DNA of 64,000 nucleotides from Arion vulgaris (taxonomy: Eukaryota > Mollusca > Gastropoda > Stylommatophora > Arionidae). Both the position numbers and the translations under genes were made by a program. Within the stretch, counting starts at the first letter, position 1; each line of letters begins with the position of its first letter. Shown in pieces: positions 21,201 through 36,200 of the stretch. The stretch is taken from positions 11,947,427 through 12,011,426 of the forward strand of contig CM036767.1 in assembly GCA_020796225.1 (NCBI GenBank), in the 5' to 3' direction. Below the pieces are notes generated by a model. The model had not been told where the DNA came from. It did no database searches and was given only the letters and a program-made list of their open reading frames with translations.

Positions 21201-24200
21201 TCTCTGATGGATAACGGAGAGAAAAAGAAAACCTGGAAAAAAAAAAGACATCCAAAAGCAACATGGAGAAGAATTGTGGAAAGAAAGTTAAAAGATTGTG
21301 TTCTGACAGGTGAACCAAATGGTAGAAAGTCAGCAGGATGGCAACAATGGAAATCATTTGTTTAAGCTTAATGTCAACCTAGACATGAAGATGTTCTACG
21401 AGGGCGAGCTCTAAGTCAAGTATGTCATACAGTTATGTGTCCAACGAGACATGAAGATGATCTATGAGGGCGAGTCAACAAGTAAGTCACAGTTTGTGTA
21501 AACGAGACATGTAAGATCGATCTTACGAGGCTGAGTCTAAGAAGTAAGTCACACAGTTATGTGTCAAACGAGACATGAAGATGATATCTATATATTTAAA
21601 TAGTGTTCGTATGACAATTATTACAGCATTTGATTAACTGTTGATTAACTTACAGAGCATGCGTCCACACCACCCTCAGTGTATCCTGCACACATCATGT
21701 GGTCCTTAAAAGCAGTTCCATAATAATCGTCCTGGGCACAGAGCGTTGAGTTCATGATAGGAACACCTGCTTGTTTCAGTTGATTAGCACAACATGTACC
21801 TGGGGAGTATACATTCTGTAAATAAGTACTGCTAATCATTAGCGGATTGTTCTAGTAAGAAAAGTAGCATTTACGCAACAATCAGGGCGATAGCAAAGTT
21901 CCAGTTATCAAGGATAATAATAGTGATCTCACAGAATACTTTAACATTTTTTAAAAATCATGCAATCTCCTATAAAACATGTGTAAAAATTCAGCCCACA
22001 CTATCGTGAATTTCTGATGTCCCTATTTAGACATATAACTAAACATTAAGATATACAACTAAACATTTAGATATACAACTAAACATTTAGATGTACAACT
22101 AAACAATTAGATATACAACTAAACTTTTAGACATCACCAATCTAAAACTAGAGTTAGATGATAGACGATACTGGTGTACTTACTCAATGTGTCTCCCCAC
22201 CCGGTGATGTAACACATCTTTCCCTCCTGTGCTGGGTTCTGTGGCAAACAAACCAGGCTAATGTGGTCTGTCAAGTTAAACGGCTCCTTCAACTTGACCA
22301 ATGCAATATCGTTTTGTTTTGTGTCCTTATCATACTGGTGATGTATAAATACCTGATCGAACGCTCTGATTTGCTCGTTTCTGTCCGGGACATGCAACTG
22401 ATGTCGTCCAGCGATTAAATAATAGCCATCATAGACCCGAGAGAAAACGCTGGAAATGTAAAAGATCTTTATTCAATATTTAATTTTTGTTTAAATTTTA
22501 TTTAGTCGCTATATCACCATTACTTACTTACTTACTTAATCCCGTCATGCCTAGTGACACATGGGGCTTCAGAAAGGACTTTCCATGCTCTCCTGTCCCG
22601 TGCAACCTTCAGCGCAGAGCCCACGTCAGAGATGCGGTGTCCAGTTCCTCTTCCATCATGCGCCTCCATGTTGTCCGTGGTCTGCCTTTCTTCTCTTTCC
22701 CTCTGGTGTCCAAGTGAGGGCTATCCTTGCAGGCATTTCTTGTCTCATTCTCATAACATGTCCGAGCCATTTCCATCTTCTCTTTTGAGTATGTCATTCA
22801 TTGACTCTTGTCTTGTGTCTTGGAGTAGTTGGTTATTTGATATTTTTACTGGCCAAAAGATTCCCAAGATTCTGCGAAGACAAGAGTGGTGGAAAACTGA
22901 CAGCCTGCTAGTATCTCCTTTGGTCATCCTCCAACACTCCGATCCGTAGAGCAAAACTGGCAAAACAATGCTTTTATAGAGTTTAAGCTTTGTGGTCCTA
23001 TTGTAGATTTTGGACTTCCATACTGGTTTCATTCTGGCAAAAGCGGTTATATCACCATTACTGTATATTAAATCAAATAGTTCATAAGTGCTTCGATCTC
23101 TTCCTCAGTAGGCTCTCAGTGTGTGGCAACTAGCGACATCAGTTTATCACTAATAGATATCAGTAGTATTAATACTTTTTCATCAACAAATAACCATGGC
23201 CTTATCTAGCCGTATCATCTTTGTGTACGTCATTTGTCTATCTTTGTATTACTGGTTCTCTACTCAACAACAATACAAGTTGTCAAAATACAACATAAAA
23301 TACAAGTTAATGAAATAACATCTATTTAAAAATGCAAACATGTCACCATGAACAAATCATGAGCATTGTACAACACAATCTTTCTTCCCACATTATGCTA
23401 TCAGTGCCAAACCTGGACGCTGGCATCAAATACTAGAAGAAAACTAATTACGAAAGAGATGAAATGTCTGGAGAAAGATTGTGTTGTACAATGCTCTTGT
23501 ATTGTTCATGGTGACATGTTTGTATGTCAAAATTGGCAACATTTGTCCTATATGATTTGCTTTATTGCATTTATGTTGAATTTCGTTAGTTATTCTTCTG
23601 TACAATTCAAATACTTAGGAAGCATATTCACAGAAGACGGAAAACTAGATAGAGAGATAGAGGCTAGAGTACAAAAGCAAATGCTGTAACCTACCAGCTA
23701 GCCCCATTGTTAAGGCACCCAAAAATTTCACAGGCAGCTAAGAAACAAATGATCAACAGCATTTTTATACCTACTTTGTGTTACCAGAGCCAAACATGGA
23801 CATTGAGCAAAGCGCAGTCACAAAAATAACTACATGTGAAATGCGTTGCCTGAGAAAAGTTACCAACAACACAAGAAAAGACAGAATCACCAACATCAGC
23901 ATAAGAAAGAAAGTTGGCACAAAACCGTGCTTGAATTATATAGATAAACAAAGAATGAAGTGGTTTGGCCACTTAATAAGAATGCATCCAAACTCCACAG
24001 TATACAGAGTCTTCTACAACAGAACATCGGGAAAGAAGGCAAGAGGAAGACCACGGAAAAGATGGTTAGATGGCGTGGCAGCATCCGTGAAAGACAAAGA
24101 TAACAATCACACAAGCCACCAGAACAGCGCAAGACAAAAACAGAAAACCACGACACTGGGCAACAACCTGGTAGCAGTGTGACGACAAAAAGAAGAAGAA

Positions 24201-27200
24201 GATTCTTCTGTTTGCTGAAAATTGTTCCATGTGTCTGCAAAGTCTTTGACTTGTTTTAATTGACGTTTGTCGATAGAGATATGGTTGTGTACTATGATTG
24301 TTCGTTATGATTTACGTACAATATGTGCTAAAGAATGTGTACTGTGATTGTTCGTTATTATTTCCGTACAATATTTGCTAAAGAATAACACCTGCTAATG
24401 GTGAATGATAAGAAAAGTGTTGAAGATGTTCTTAATAACACTGCATGGTGAATGATAGAGGTGAAGGTGTTCAATAACTATAGAAACATACTCACGAGTT
24501 GAAACAATGTGCAGCAGTCAACGCCCACTGTGGCTGTATCAGACTAGCACCACAGTGGTGTGTGTTGGGCTGGGGAGTGGAGCTTACAATGGAAACAGTC
24601 CAGGGCCAGGCACCTTCAACAGCCTCGGTACCTCCTACAATTCTAGTGAAGACTGGGTGAATGGCTGGATGACCACAACTTGCAGAGGTTGCTGAGTGAC
24701 AAGAAGATTACATTTCTCATTTCATAAGGTAACATCCATCATATGCTTCCATTAAACACGACAGGAAATGTTTTATATTTAACCTATCCACTAAAACATG
24801 GATTACAGTTCATTTGTTTCAGTCACCAACAACCCCACACAAATTCTTTCAGTCACTAATAATCATTATCATCAGTCCTTGTTGCGTCCAATGGTTCATG
24901 CGACAGAGACAATAAATGTCCACTCAGTTCGATTGTTATGCTTTTCTTCTTCTTCTGCGATCGTTCTTCACGGCCAATTTTGGTCATTCTTATTGTGATG
25001 TATAATTGGTCCACTGGCAAAAACGGAGTGATCTACGTCGGGACGATTGTGCGCCCATGGTGACTAGGCCCGCCCGTCCGTTTTCAGCCAGCTTTTGATT
25101 TACTAGGGGGAACTTTCCCTAGGTACGATCCTTTCGGATCTACGCCTTTACGATCAACTTTGCCGTATATTTGGGCTTTGTGATCTACGCCAGGACAGTG
25201 AGTTACGCTGTTTTGCCCGTTCTGACTGAGAAATATTTCTCGGGGCTTGTCAGCTTGTCCTCGGACGGCGTCTTACTCGTATAAAACACCGTGTAAAGTA
25301 TCGGCCTTCGCCAATGTTCAGGACCCGGACTTCCTGTCTGATCTGTACATTGTCAGCCTTGCTTTACCGTACATTTTTGAGTTTGATCCGGAGAAAGAAC
25401 ATTCTCAGCCTTTTCTAGACGCGCGTTGGTACGTGGCAATTTGCAATTAACCTCGAAAGGCACCGGCATGGGGCCCAGTACAAACAATGTAGAGGGTCGT
25501 TTCAGTCGGCGCTATCAACGCAACTGAGGATTTTGCGCCCGCCACCATCACCCGCTCCAGCTATTCCGGGGATGTTAGTTACGACTGCAATCGAACCTTG
25601 CCCGGTTGCCCCAAGGCTGGCAGTTCCGTTAGGTATCACCAACCTCAGTTCTTCCGGGGATGTTAATTTTTAATCGCACAGTACCTTGCACGGTTATCCC
25701 AGAGCGGGTAATTTCGTTATGCACTAAAACGCAACTTGTTCTTTTGCGCTCGGCAAACCTTGCCCAGTACATGTATCTGCACTAGGCCACCGATGCGGAG
25801 TCATCTGCAATCTTCTCTCGTACCGACACGAGGGTAGACTTTTATTCGTTACGGTCCTGTTTTATTTATTCTTGCCGACGGGCTGGCAATGTTTGCCCTC
25901 TCCTCAGGGCTTCGAGCTTCGCCCTTCGTGGGCACACGTTTCGTCACTGGATGCATCTCTCATCCACGTCAGAGACTTTTCGTTGCTGTTTCTTTACGTT
26001 CAGGAACTTTGGCAATGTCTTGTTGCACATCGGTCAGGAGATTTGTGCATTTTGTTAGTATGGATCTGTTTTGCATTTCCGTACTTGCACTGCTACCACT
26101 ACCAGTAGTTCTCCCGATCCCTGCCCTCATTAGCCAGACCGGAACCAGAGTCTGTTTCCAGGGTCACTGCGTGGAGGTTGGGGGCAGGGTCTTGGTTAGC
26201 GCGCCCCCTCGCTAACCCTGGCACATGTTACCACCATAACCTCATGAGCCTTTGAGCCCTTATGCTTTTCATTCTACCTCACACTCTGTCCTGTGCATAT
26301 CTTTGAGCTCTGCTTTAAAAGTTCTTCTCCATGTGAACATAAGGGTTCATTTTATCCACTGTCCCTGTGGTCTCCATTGCATGTCTTGACCTTTCTATTT
26401 TCATCTCTTTATTGTCTTCTAGACTAGTCTTTCAATCGAATTTAATCATCTTTGTTGATTTTCAGAAAACGTTTGACAGTATTCACCGTCCTACGCTTTG
26501 GAAACTACTCAAAAACTACGGTTTCCTACTAAATTCATCAACATCATAAAATCCTTCTACAGTGAATCGCGCTGCAGTGTAAGAACAGATTTCGGTAACT
26601 CTGACTGGTTCCCAGTGGAAACAGGAGTGAAACAAGGCTGCGTCTTATCGCCAATGCTCTTTGGAATAGCAATTGACTGGGTCATGCGAAAATGCACCAA
26701 TAACGCAAATATGGGCATCAAGTGGGTTGATAAAATTTTAGAAGACCTTGATTTTGCCGACGATATAGCTCTTTTGAGTTCATCACACCAAGATATTCAA
26801 ATGAGAACAAACCTTCTCCAAAATATCTCAGGACAAATTGGTCTCCAAATCAACACCACAAAAACAAAAATTCTTGACCTTACCAGCAGTCCAGAAAATA
26901 TCCAACTAAATAACTACACTCTTGAAAAAGTCAAAAGTTTTACATACCTAGGAAGTATGATGACATCTACGGGGATACAGCGCCAGAAATTCCATACAGA
27001 AACGCATTGGCATCAAGTGCTTTTAACAAATTGTCAAATATATGAAGTCCAATTCACTCAGCAAGCACTTAAAATTAAAGATCTTTAACTCTTGTGTGAT
27101 TCCAGTATTAACTTATGGATGCGAGAGTTGGAAAGCAACAAAAGCTCTAGAAAGAAAATTAGATAACTTTGAGAATAAATGTCTTAGAAGAATACTGAAC

Positions 27201-30200
27201 CTCAAATGGTCAGATTTCAGACCTAATACACAAATAAGACAAGAGACCAAGCAAGAAAATGTATCAAATTTATAAGAAAGCGCCGCTGGAACTATATCGG
27301 CCACACACTTAAAATGGATGAGAGAAGACCTCCCTTACCAATCCCTCATATGGACACCAGAGGGAAAAGAAAACGAGGAAGACCAAGAGAGACTCTGCGT
27401 AGAACCATCACCAGAGAAGGCTCAACGATGGGCCTAGTAAACATTAAAGACCTAAAACAGATAGTAACGAACCGCGAAACATGGAGACTATGACTCTTGC
27501 GCCGCCCACCGGCCCAAGAGGAAAAGACTAACTAAGACTAGTCTTTGTGCATTTTCCCTTTCGCCTGCTATGAATTCAGTTATAGAAGTCTAGCTTCCTC
27601 TATCACTCGTGTCCCTCGCCTTCCAACCCAGTTACTTCGTGAAGTCTAGCTTCCTCTATCACTCGTGTCCCTCGCCTTCCAACCCAGTTACTTCGTGAAG
27701 TCTAGCTTCCTCTATCACTCGTGTCCCTCGCCTTCCAACCCAGTTACTTCGTGAAGTCTAGCTTCCTCTATCACTCGTGTCCCTCGCCTTCCAACCCAGT
27801 TACTTCGTGAAGTCTAGCTTCCTCTATCACTCGTGTCCCTCGCCTTCCAACCCAGTTACTTCGTGAAGTCTTAGTTCCTCTATCACTCGTGCCCCTGCGC
27901 CTTCCAACCCAGTTACTTCTATTCTAGCTTCCATCTACCGTGTCCCTCGCCTTCCAACCCAGTTACTTCGTGAAGTCTAGCTTCCTCTATCACTCGTGTC
28001 CCTCGCCTTCCAACCCAGTTACTTCGTGAAGTCTAGCTTCCTCTATCACTCGTGTCCCTCGCCTTCCAACCCAGTTACTTCGTGAAGTCTAGCTTCCTCT
28101 ATCACTCGTGTCCCTCGCCTTCCAACCCAGTTACTTCGTGAAGTCTAGCTTCCTCTATCACTCGTGTCCCTCGCCTTCCAACCCAGTTACTTCGTGAAGT
28201 CTAGCTTCCTCTATCACTCGTGTCCCTCGCCTTCCAACCCAGTTACTTCGTGAAGTCTTATATTGCTAATCGTATCGTCCCAGGTGTTCTTTTAAGAAGT
28301 CTTCCCTCAAATCCTCTTAGCATACTTTCTACTTTCTTATCTGTCTTCCAAGTCTGAGATCCATAGAGGACAACTGTCCTACCACGGTCTACCAACAATC
28401 AGACAGACATATATTTCTTCCAGTCCCATATATTCAAATTAGTGGACAGTCTAAATATTAGTACAGAAGTCTCTCATACAAGTTGAAGTCATCAGGCGGG
28501 TGTGTTCTTAAAGATAAAAATAGTTCTCCGGGTGTCACAAATTTAAGTCATCAGTCAGATGTGACACATTCACAGAAGTCATAAGTCATGTGTATCACAT
28601 TCACAGAAGTCATAAGTCATGTGTATCACATTCATAGACGTCATAAGTCATGTGTATCACATTTATAGAAGTCATCGGTCAGACGTGTATTATTCTTAGA
28701 AGTCATTAGTCAGCTGTGTCTTCTTTTTTTTCCGATCCAGAAGCACTTGAGCTGAAAGCTCTTCGGCTCGGTGTCATGGGCATCGTAACCCTTCGGCTCG
28801 GTGCCACGAACACCGTAAATCTGGGGAACCTGTAACTTTTCTGCCAGTCCGCAGAGTTGAACCCGCACTTACAGATGACTAGTCACCCGTAGTCCAACGC
28901 GCTACGAACACACTGGGCACGCGGGCATTCATCTGTGTCAAATTCGTGGAATTCATCGATCTTTTTTTTCCGATCCGTAAGCATTGAGATTTCGGCTCGG
29001 TGCCATGGACATCGTAACACTTCGGCTCGGTGACATGGACATCGTAACACTTCAATAGTACACAGTGATACATTATATAAGTGTTAATAGTCTAATAGTT
29101 TAAAAAGCCTTTGATAGTCTACACATAATCTTTCTGTGGAATATTCTGAGATGCTATGGAATACCAGACAAAATAATAAACATTATTAAGAGCCTCTATG
29201 ATGGTTCACAGTGTGCAGTTTGCACTGATGGTGGACACAGCGACTGGTTTATGGTTGAAATCGGAGTAAAGCAAGGCTGTATTCTATCTCCGCTATTGTT
29301 TGAAGTGGCCATTGACTGAGTGATGCGAAAATGTTGCAGGGGCGAAACTGGCCCTATGTAACGTATAACGGTACGAGAGGAATTATTATTATGCCAGATT
29401 AGCTTCATTCATAGGCTGCTTTTAAGTTGAACACCCTGTATAATGTATCGCTGTGTACTATTAACACTTATATAATGTATCGCTGTGTACTATTGACACT
29501 TATAATGTATCGCTGTGTACTATTGAAACTTAAAAGTGTATCGCTGTGTACTATTAACACTTATAATGTGTCGCTGTGTACTATTGACACTTATAGTTTG
29601 TATCGCTGTGTACTATTGACACTTATAGTTCTGTCGCTATGTACTAATTAACACTTATAGTGTATCGCTGTGTACTATTAACACTTATAGGTTTGTTGCT
29701 GTGTACTATTGACACTTACCGCATATGAGCTCATCAGTACCGTCGGTACAGTCAGGGACGCCGTTACATACCAGACTGTACTGAATGCAATCCAAGTTTC
29801 CACACTGGAACTCGTCTTCCTCACGACATCTCACTGAAAATATGACAGATTGAAAAATGGGTTAACTCTCTCTTCTCCTTCTTCTTCTTACAAGCATACC
29901 GACCACTTGTTAACCACTCTTTGTGATTTGTATGTAATCCGAGACTAAGAGCGATTGTAATCTGCATTGATAAATAAATACATACGAGTTCAATTAAAAC
30001 TGGATCGTTCAGTTTACATTGATAAATAGATACGAGGTCAATTAATACTGGATAATTCAGTGATAGTCTACACATAATCTTTCTGTGGAATATTCTGAGA
30101 TGCTATGGAATACCAGACAAAATAATAAACATTATTAAGAGCCTCTATGATGGTTCACAGTGTGCAGTTTGCACTGATGGTGGACACAGCGACTGGTTTA

Positions 30201-33200
30201 TGGTTGAAACCGGAGTAAAGCAAGGCTGTATTCTATCTCCGCTATTGCTTAGAGTGGCCTTTGACTGGGTGATGCGAAAATGTTGCAGGCACGAAACTGG
30301 CATCGATTGGGTAGAAAATAGTCAACTAGAAGATTTGAATTTTGCAGATGATATTGCCTTGTTAAGTAGAAACAACCAAGATATGCAAAGAAAAACAGAC
30401 AACTTGTCATCTATAGCATCAAAAGTTGGACTGCAGATAAGCTATGAAAAACAAATTAATGAAACACCTATGGCAAGTTTAAAGCAGAATATCACACTGG
30501 AATCTAAAATGATAAAAAAAACAGAGCAGTTCACCTATTTAGGTAGCAATTTTGATTGCACAGGAAATGTTAAAAAGGAAATTATGATACGAATTGGTAA
30601 AGCAACATCAGCTTTTAAAAGTCTAAATAAAATATGGAACTGCAAGTTATATAGTATTAAAACTAAATTACGAATTTTCAATTCAAATGTTGTATCAATC
30701 CTAACCTTTTTCCAGCGAGAGTTGGAAAATGACTAAAGATATAGAAAGCAAGTTGAATGCATTTGAAAATAGATGTCTGCGAAAAATAATGAATATAAAA
30801 TGGAACGAATTCAGGAGAAGTGATGAAATCAGAGACATGTCTGGTCAACCACTGGTGATATACTGTTATAAGAAAGAGAAGATGGAGATATGTTGGGCAC
30901 ACCTTGAGGAGAAATGATCAACGAATATCAAAGCAGGCATTGAAGTGGGATGCAAAGGGTTAAAGACAGAGAGGTCGACCTAAGGAGACCCTGAAGCGAA
31001 CTTTGCTGAGAGAGGCAGGAAATATCGGTCTCAGTTCCATGGAGGAGATTGAGCGAGTTGCCCAGGATAGAGCGATATGGAGAAATTAATTCCATGCCCT
31101 ATTAACGTATAACGGTACGAGAGGAATTATTATTATTATTTAATTCAGTTTACATTGATAAATAAATACATACGAGGTCAATTAATACTGTATCATTCAG
31201 TTTACATTGATAAATAAATACATACGAGGTCAATTACATCTGGATAATTCAGTTTACATTGATAAAAAAATACATACGAGGTCAATTAAAATTACGAAAG
31301 GATTAAAGTATCATGTCCATTTTAACTTTGTTGAGTGTGTCGGTGGCAGAGCACTTACCTATTAACTCCTGCGATGTTTCCTAATTGTCACAAAACTTAG
31401 ATTCTTTTACAGACATTTATACCGATGTTTCGGTGATTCGACCTGTGTGAGTTCGTGGACTTTCACTGCTCAAGTCGGAGGGGATGTTGTGAAGGAAGAC
31501 AGTGGTGGTTTTGCTGTGACTAAAAGCAGTCTCACTATGGAAATTATGGCAGTAACTAAGCTGATGGTCTGACTGGAATCACATAATTTTATCCATTCAT
31601 GTTTTATCAGTGCATCAATGAGTACGCTCAGGAAGATTGAAACAGGCTGGACTCGGAGACAATAGATAAAGTCGCTGAGGAGGTCTAAGCTGACAAAAAT
31701 CAGTTTTATTTTTGTGCCAGGCATGCAGGTGTAAGGGAAATGAAGCGCGCCGACTACTGGCTGACTACTTTCATGAGCACATTGAAACGAAGCGCGCCGA
31801 CTACTGGCTGGACTCTTTCATGGACTTACAGGCCCAATGGTACCTTTAGGAACATTGAAACAGGCTGACTCTTAGGAGCAATGAAAAGTCGTGGAGTCTA
31901 AGCTGACTCCTTTCAGGATGCATGTGAAATGAAGCGCGCCGACACTGGCTGACTCTTTCAGAGCACATTGAAACGAAGCGCGCCGACTACTGGCTGGACT
32001 CCTTTCAGGAGCACATTGAAACTTATTAAAGCTGATTTAGAAGCTGTGTTTTAGTGGTTAAGTCGTTACTTTACGTTTCGAAGGTCGTGGGTCAAATCCG
32101 GACCGTGCTGTTCTGTTTACGAGTTATTTTTTCCAGGAGATTATCAGGATTGTTGCCGGAGCTAAGCAGTTCAGTATTGACAATCTTCTGCAGATGACGT
32201 GTCTTATTTTGCGAAGAGTGACCAAGACATATTGGGAAAACCCAGTGCGATGTCCATCCGTCGTCTTTATATCATTGAATACATGTCTTTGATTTATTTG
32301 AGAACGTCTGGTCGAATGGATTAGAGCGCGGTGTCCATTTGGAGACCAGGCGATCCCGTAGCCAAAGAGTTTTCTGTCGTGGTATAAAGAAAATGGCAAT
32401 CTGAACAGTTTCGCAGTGACTGCACCAGCCATGCGACCATTAAATTTCTCAGACTTTCGTCCCACCTGTCCTACACCGCTCTAACAAGCAGTACTACATG
32501 CAGACAAGACATTTGTTGTTTTCCTGTGGGCGATCGTCTGGAACGCATTGTTCATGATCAATGAATAATCTTAGAAAGACTAAATAAACTTGTTCATAAT
32601 GTTAATATAAACAAACTAAAGAACATGTACACAAATGTATCATACCTGTGGGAGGTTGTTGAACATACGAGAAATTAATGTTAATATAAACAAACTAAAG
32701 AACATGTACACAAATGTATCATACCTGTGGGAGGTTGTTGAACATACGAGAAATTAATGTTAATATAAACAAACTAAAGAACATGTACACAAATGTATCA
32801 TACCGTGAGGTTGTGAACATCGAGAAATTACTGTTAATATAAGAAACTAAAGAACATGTACACAAATGTATCATACCTGTGGGGTGTTGAACATACGAGA
32901 AATTAAGTTAATATAAACAAACTAAAGAACATGTACACAAATGTATCATACCTGTGGGAGGTTGTTGTACATACGAGAAATTAAACCCTCTTCCGCCTTT
33001 GAATACATTTGTGTTAAACTTGATGAGCACTCTGTTGCCGTTGGACTCCACGTCATATGGAAGCATCGCCCCACACACCTTGGCTATCTCAATCACTTGA
33101 GAATCACTTATATTATTGTTTACTTGAAGAGTTTGTTGAAATTCATCTCCGGTGCTCGAGCTGTGACTATCATTTGAGACAATGTCGTAAAAACCCAGAA

Positions 33201-36200
33201 AATCAAGACGGCATTGTATACTATCCTCTATTTCAAAATCATGGAAGGTAAAATAGAAAACGTGTCCAGGTGTTCCCAACAGAATCCATTCACAGTCCAG
33301 TTGGACTCTATATGACTGAGTTTCGTTAAAATTGGGAGATGTGATGTAACCTTGAGAAGATGTTATAATAATATGGTCACCGTTACACCCTGGAGGTGGT
33401 GGACCTAGTGTAGTCATGGTGGTTGTTCCTTCTGATAAGTAAACAAAATATAGGCAATTTTATATACTCAATTATAAGGCAACATCAGCTTTTATAAGTC
33501 TAAATAAAATATGAAACTGCAAGTTATATAGCCATCATCATCAAGGTGCGTATCCTTTATAGGACGTTGATCTCTTTGCAGCGCATCTGAAATGCACTGT
33601 CTCTAGCCAGTTCACCCACTTTGTCGATGGTCACATATTCACGGTTTCTTCAATATCTTGTAGCCATCTTCTTCTTGGTCTGCCTCTGCATCCTGGGACC
33701 CTGCTATCTAATATTGTTCTTTCCAGGCCATCGTGACGCTTGATGTGACCAAAGTATCTAATTTTTCTGTATAGTATGTTGTTTATCAGCCAATTCTCTT
33801 TAATATTTAGTTCTTTCAGAACATCAGTGTTCTTTCTTTTTTCTGTCCATGATATTCATAGGATCTTTCTGGAGCATTAAGTTTCGAAGGACTGGATTTT
33901 CGTAAGTTATATAGTATTTAAACTAAATTACGAATTTTTAATTCAGATGTTGTATCAATCCTAATATATGCCAGCGAGAGTTGGAGAATGACTAAAGATA
34001 TAGAAATCAAGTTGAATGCATTTGAAAATAGATGTCTGCGAAAAATAATGAACATAAAATGGAACGAATTCAGGAGAAGTGACGAAATCATAAGAATATC
34101 TGGTCAACCACTAGTGACAAGTGTTATTAGAGGGAGAAGATATGTTGGACACACCTTGAGGAGAAATGATCAAAGAATATCAAAGCAGGCATTGAAGTGG
34201 GATGCAAAGGTTTCAATAAAGAGAGGACGACCTAGAGCCCTGTTTCCCAACGTGGGGCCCATGCCCCACAAGGGGGCATTTTCATCGTTGAGGGGGGCAA
34301 TAGACTCGTTCATGATGTTGCAAAGCCGATATATCGGCTTTTGGATGTTTGTGGACAAAAACCAATGTTGCTTCACAATCACTTTACTGAAGTTTAAAAA
34401 CTCTTTAATGAACGAAAAGTACTTGCATCTAGGTACATTTCTACCTCCTTTTAACGAAGCCTTTAAAAGCATGTGTTATTGTGTTAAAATCGAGTCATAT
34501 TCTTTTTAAAAACTGTAATGTGTCAGAATTTCCCAACCTTGTCATGAAGACCAAAATGAGTTTTTACGCTGCAATCTTGAGTATGTAATAGTATTGGACA
34601 GAGCCACGCATATCATATTTCTGTCACAGAAAGCAGGTCTGAAGTTTGATTTGGCTTGGAATGTTAGGTACGATGGGAAAAGCAACCAAAACCATCAATG
34701 GGGTTTGACTCAAATACAAGTTATGGGCCATTGGTTTGATTACCAGAGTAATGGATAGTCACTTAAGCTGGATTATACAAGTGTCTTTAGAGTAACATTT
34801 TGTAGTTGTCTAGTTAGCGAAGGAGCATTTATATATGGATTACAGTAGAATGTCATGAGACCTTGTTTTCCATGTTTTGCGACAGATTGAGAAGGCGTGG
34901 TTGGACATACATTTTTAGACAATGACAGGAGAATGTCGTTAGTCGAAGTGAAATGAGTCTTTTTCAAGAGAGTAACAGATGAGGGAAATCGCAGTCGTGA
35001 GAACAAAGTTTTGGAATAGTAAAGTAATAGAATATTCACCCATATATATATATATAGACGGTGGACTTTAAGAAGATGGGATAATAGAGCGGATAGAAAG
35101 CCAAATACAGAACAGCTTGTGATGTAGCTAGAATAAAAATAGAGAACTAGACACAGAACAGCTAAAGTACAGGACTGTTAGGCCAGATTATATGACAAAA
35201 GCAGAAGAGAACCGAAGAGCTTCACGTAGAAGATATAACTAACTATTGGAGGTTAGAATTTATCAGAGCTAACTAGAAGAGAACACTGCATATTTGTTTC
35301 AGAAGAATAAATTTGACCACAAAACGGCGATTATAAATATTTTAATGATTTTTTTTTTTTTTTTTTAAATAGTCAAGTTACAATAATCAAATTTTCTCAA
35401 ACATATATCACCTGATGTGAAATATTATTATATTAATGTATTCCACATTGTCTTTTATGTCAACAATGCTTGACCAACGAATCAATGAAAGGAGGTCGTC
35501 TTGGGGCGCATATTAATTCAGATTTGAATTACTTTCAAACTTTAAAGACAAATTTTAAAAAAGAGCAACATTAAAGTCTCTGTTTATTACTCATACTGCA
35601 ACTGTCAATCATACTCTTGAGGCTAGTTATCAATTTCTTACTCATTGTAAAATGTGGGGAATATCATACGCTAGAAGAAAATTTAATCAAACCATCAATA
35701 TCAGCATTTCTTAAAACGGTTCTGGAAGATGACAAAGAGGTGAAAGCTATACCACTCAGTAACAATACTGTTAGCAAAAGAATAGACGAAATGGGTGAAG
35801 ATATTGAAATACAATTTGTTGAAAAGCTGAAAACAAGAAAATTCTCAGTGCAAATAGATGAATCAACTTTGAGAGACAGTGAGGCCGTGTTGATAACTTA
35901 CTAAGATACATTGATAAAGGGGATTTTCCTGAAGAAATGTTGTTTGTGTCTGTATATCATTAGAAAGCCCCACTACCTCCAAAGATATATATAATAAGCT
36001 AAAATATTACTTAAATGTCAAAAATATACCAATGAAAAATATAACATCTTGTGCCTCAGATGGTGCTCCGGGGTCAAAGGCTCATAAGGTCATGGTGGTA
36101 ACATGAGCCAGGGTTAGCGAGGGTGCGCGCTAACCAAGACCCTGCCCCCGACCTCCATGTGCTGACCCTGGAAACAGACTTAGGTTCCGGTTTGGCTAAG

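Noticed and set aside
25872..26215. Frames of 78 and 108 codons in a GC-rich block
   Set aside because: They run antisense to a retroelement with clear target duplications and lack family features.
33988..34509. A 173-codon frame joining a LINE C-terminus to other sequence
   Set aside because: The first half is LINE post-RT sequence and the second half begins at a hAT terminus; an accidental read-through.
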